Positions 41,243 to 41,672 of a stretch of DNA of 41,672 nucleotides are shown here, in pieces. The stretch comes from Mesorhizobium sp. LSHC420B00. GTDB taxonomy: Bacteria; Pseudomonadota; Alphaproteobacteria; Rhizobiales; Rhizobiaceae. The translations under genes were made by a program, and so were the position numbers. Below the pieces are notes generated by a model that did not search any database, had not been told where the DNA came from, and was given only the letters and a program-made list of their open reading frames with translations. Each line of letters starts with the position of its first letter. Within the stretch, counting starts at the first letter, position 1. The DNA is taken from positions 626,751-668,422 of the forward strand of contig NZ_AYVY01000002.1 in the NCBI RefSeq assembly GCF_000503055.1, written 5' to 3'.

Positions 41243-41672
41243 ATGTCAGATTATACTGTAGACCTGCTCTGGGTTTTGCTGATTGCAAGTTTTGGCTTTT
41301 CCGCTTTTGCCATTCTCCTATCGATATCCCGCCAGCGCCGCGGCCGCGCAACGGCGGCCGCATACACGCCGAGCGAGGATGTCGCATCGGAAGCGGCACG
41401 CAAGGTGCTGCGCGAGTTCGAAAAGAACGGCCAGTCGGCCGACGCGGCGCTGGTCACATGGTCGCCCGACACATTGCGTAAGATCCTGGCCGACGACCTG
41501 CCGGACGCACAGGTCATCGTCGTGTCCAACCGCGAACCTTACATCCACAACATCAAGGATGACGGGGTCCAACTTCTGGTGCCGGCCAGCGGGCTGGTTT
41601 CGGCACTCGAGCCCATCACTCGCGCCTGTGCCGGAACCTGGATCGCCTATGGCGGCGGAACGGCAGACCGTC
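41243..41672 (+). CDS. Trehalose-6-phosphate synthase-like protein with N-terminal membrane anchor, 3' cut by window edge
   Basis: The first 143 residues are visible from the ATG at 41243. Residues 8-29 form a hydrophobic helix (LLWVLLIASFGFSAFAILLS) followed by basic RQRRGR, a likely inner-membrane anchor. After a charged linker comes IVVSNREPYIHNIKDDGVQL, then VPASGLVSALEPITRACAGT and WIAYGGG, which match the N-terminal donor domain of GT20 trehalose-6-phosphate synthases. The reaction would be UDP-glucose plus glucose-6-phosphate to trehalose-6-phosphate. The anchored form is longer at the front than E. coli OtsA. It follows the glycosidase after 175 bases. Confidence 0.85.
   Translation, partial: MSDYTVDLLWVLLIASFGFSAFAILLSISRQRRGRATAAAYTPSEDVASEAARKVLREFEKNGQSADAALVTWSPDTLRKILADDLPDAQVIVVSNREPYIHNIKDDGVQLLVPASGLVSALEPITRACAGTWIAYGGGTADR

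Overview
The window reads as chromosomal DNA from a Mesorhizobium-like alphaproteobacterium (order Hyphomicrobiales). This is inferred from the high GC content, GGAGG-type ribosome sites, frequent GTG/TTG starts, and small-protein families typical of the group (DUF982, DUF6894). No rRNA, tRNA, CRISPR array or intact insertion sequence was recognised.

Layout. (1) 1-3758, minus strand: a three-gene set with a luciferase-like FMN monooxygenase (cut by the window edge), a DszC-like acyl-CoA-dehydrogenase-fold monooxygenase and a flavin-containing monooxygenase/FAD oxidoreductase, probably for organosulfur or other heteroatom compounds. (2) 4514-10475: a LacI-family regulator and a VOC metalloenzyme on the minus strand, divergent from a carbohydrate ABC transporter (two permeases, an ATPase with a one-base frameshift, and a periplasmic binding protein). 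Two matching operator-like sites lie in the divergent promoter. (3) About 11073-33518: a large accessory block for surface-glycan synthesis and decoration. It holds a DUF2156/MprF-C-like acyltransferase, three nucleotide-sugar glycosyltransferases, four intact sulfotransferases, an AsnB-type amidotransferase, a GT-B-like protein, three tandem TPR/GT9-like paralogues, an MsbA-like exporter, a NodU/CmcH carbamoyltransferase, an SGNH hydrolase, a 44-residue membrane protein, a GSCFA protein and a TylF-like methyltransferase. Three gene remnants with homology to intact neighbours show that the block has been reshuffled by duplication and deletion. (4) 34196-37573: small conserved proteins (DUF6894, a 74-residue protein, a two-helix membrane peptide, DUF982), an exported Cys-containing Ser/Gly-repeat protein and an isoprenylcysteine-methyltransferase-like membrane protein. 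(5) 37795-41672: a family 4 glycosyltransferase, a glycogen-debranching-type glycosidase and the start of a membrane-anchored trehalose-6-phosphate synthase.

How the parts may work together. The central block has two divergent transcription units around a 525-base spacer. The leftward unit (27713 down to 17444) would make, export and sulfate or amidate a glycan. The rightward unit (28239 to 32697) would carbamoylate and otherwise acyl-modify or de-modify it. The assembly looks like a strain-specific capsule, LPS or O-antigen decoration locus. The identity of the glycan cannot be read from sequence.

Most starts in the entries were chosen from ribosome-site spacing and conserved N-termini. Where the preferred start differs from the longest frame, this is stated.
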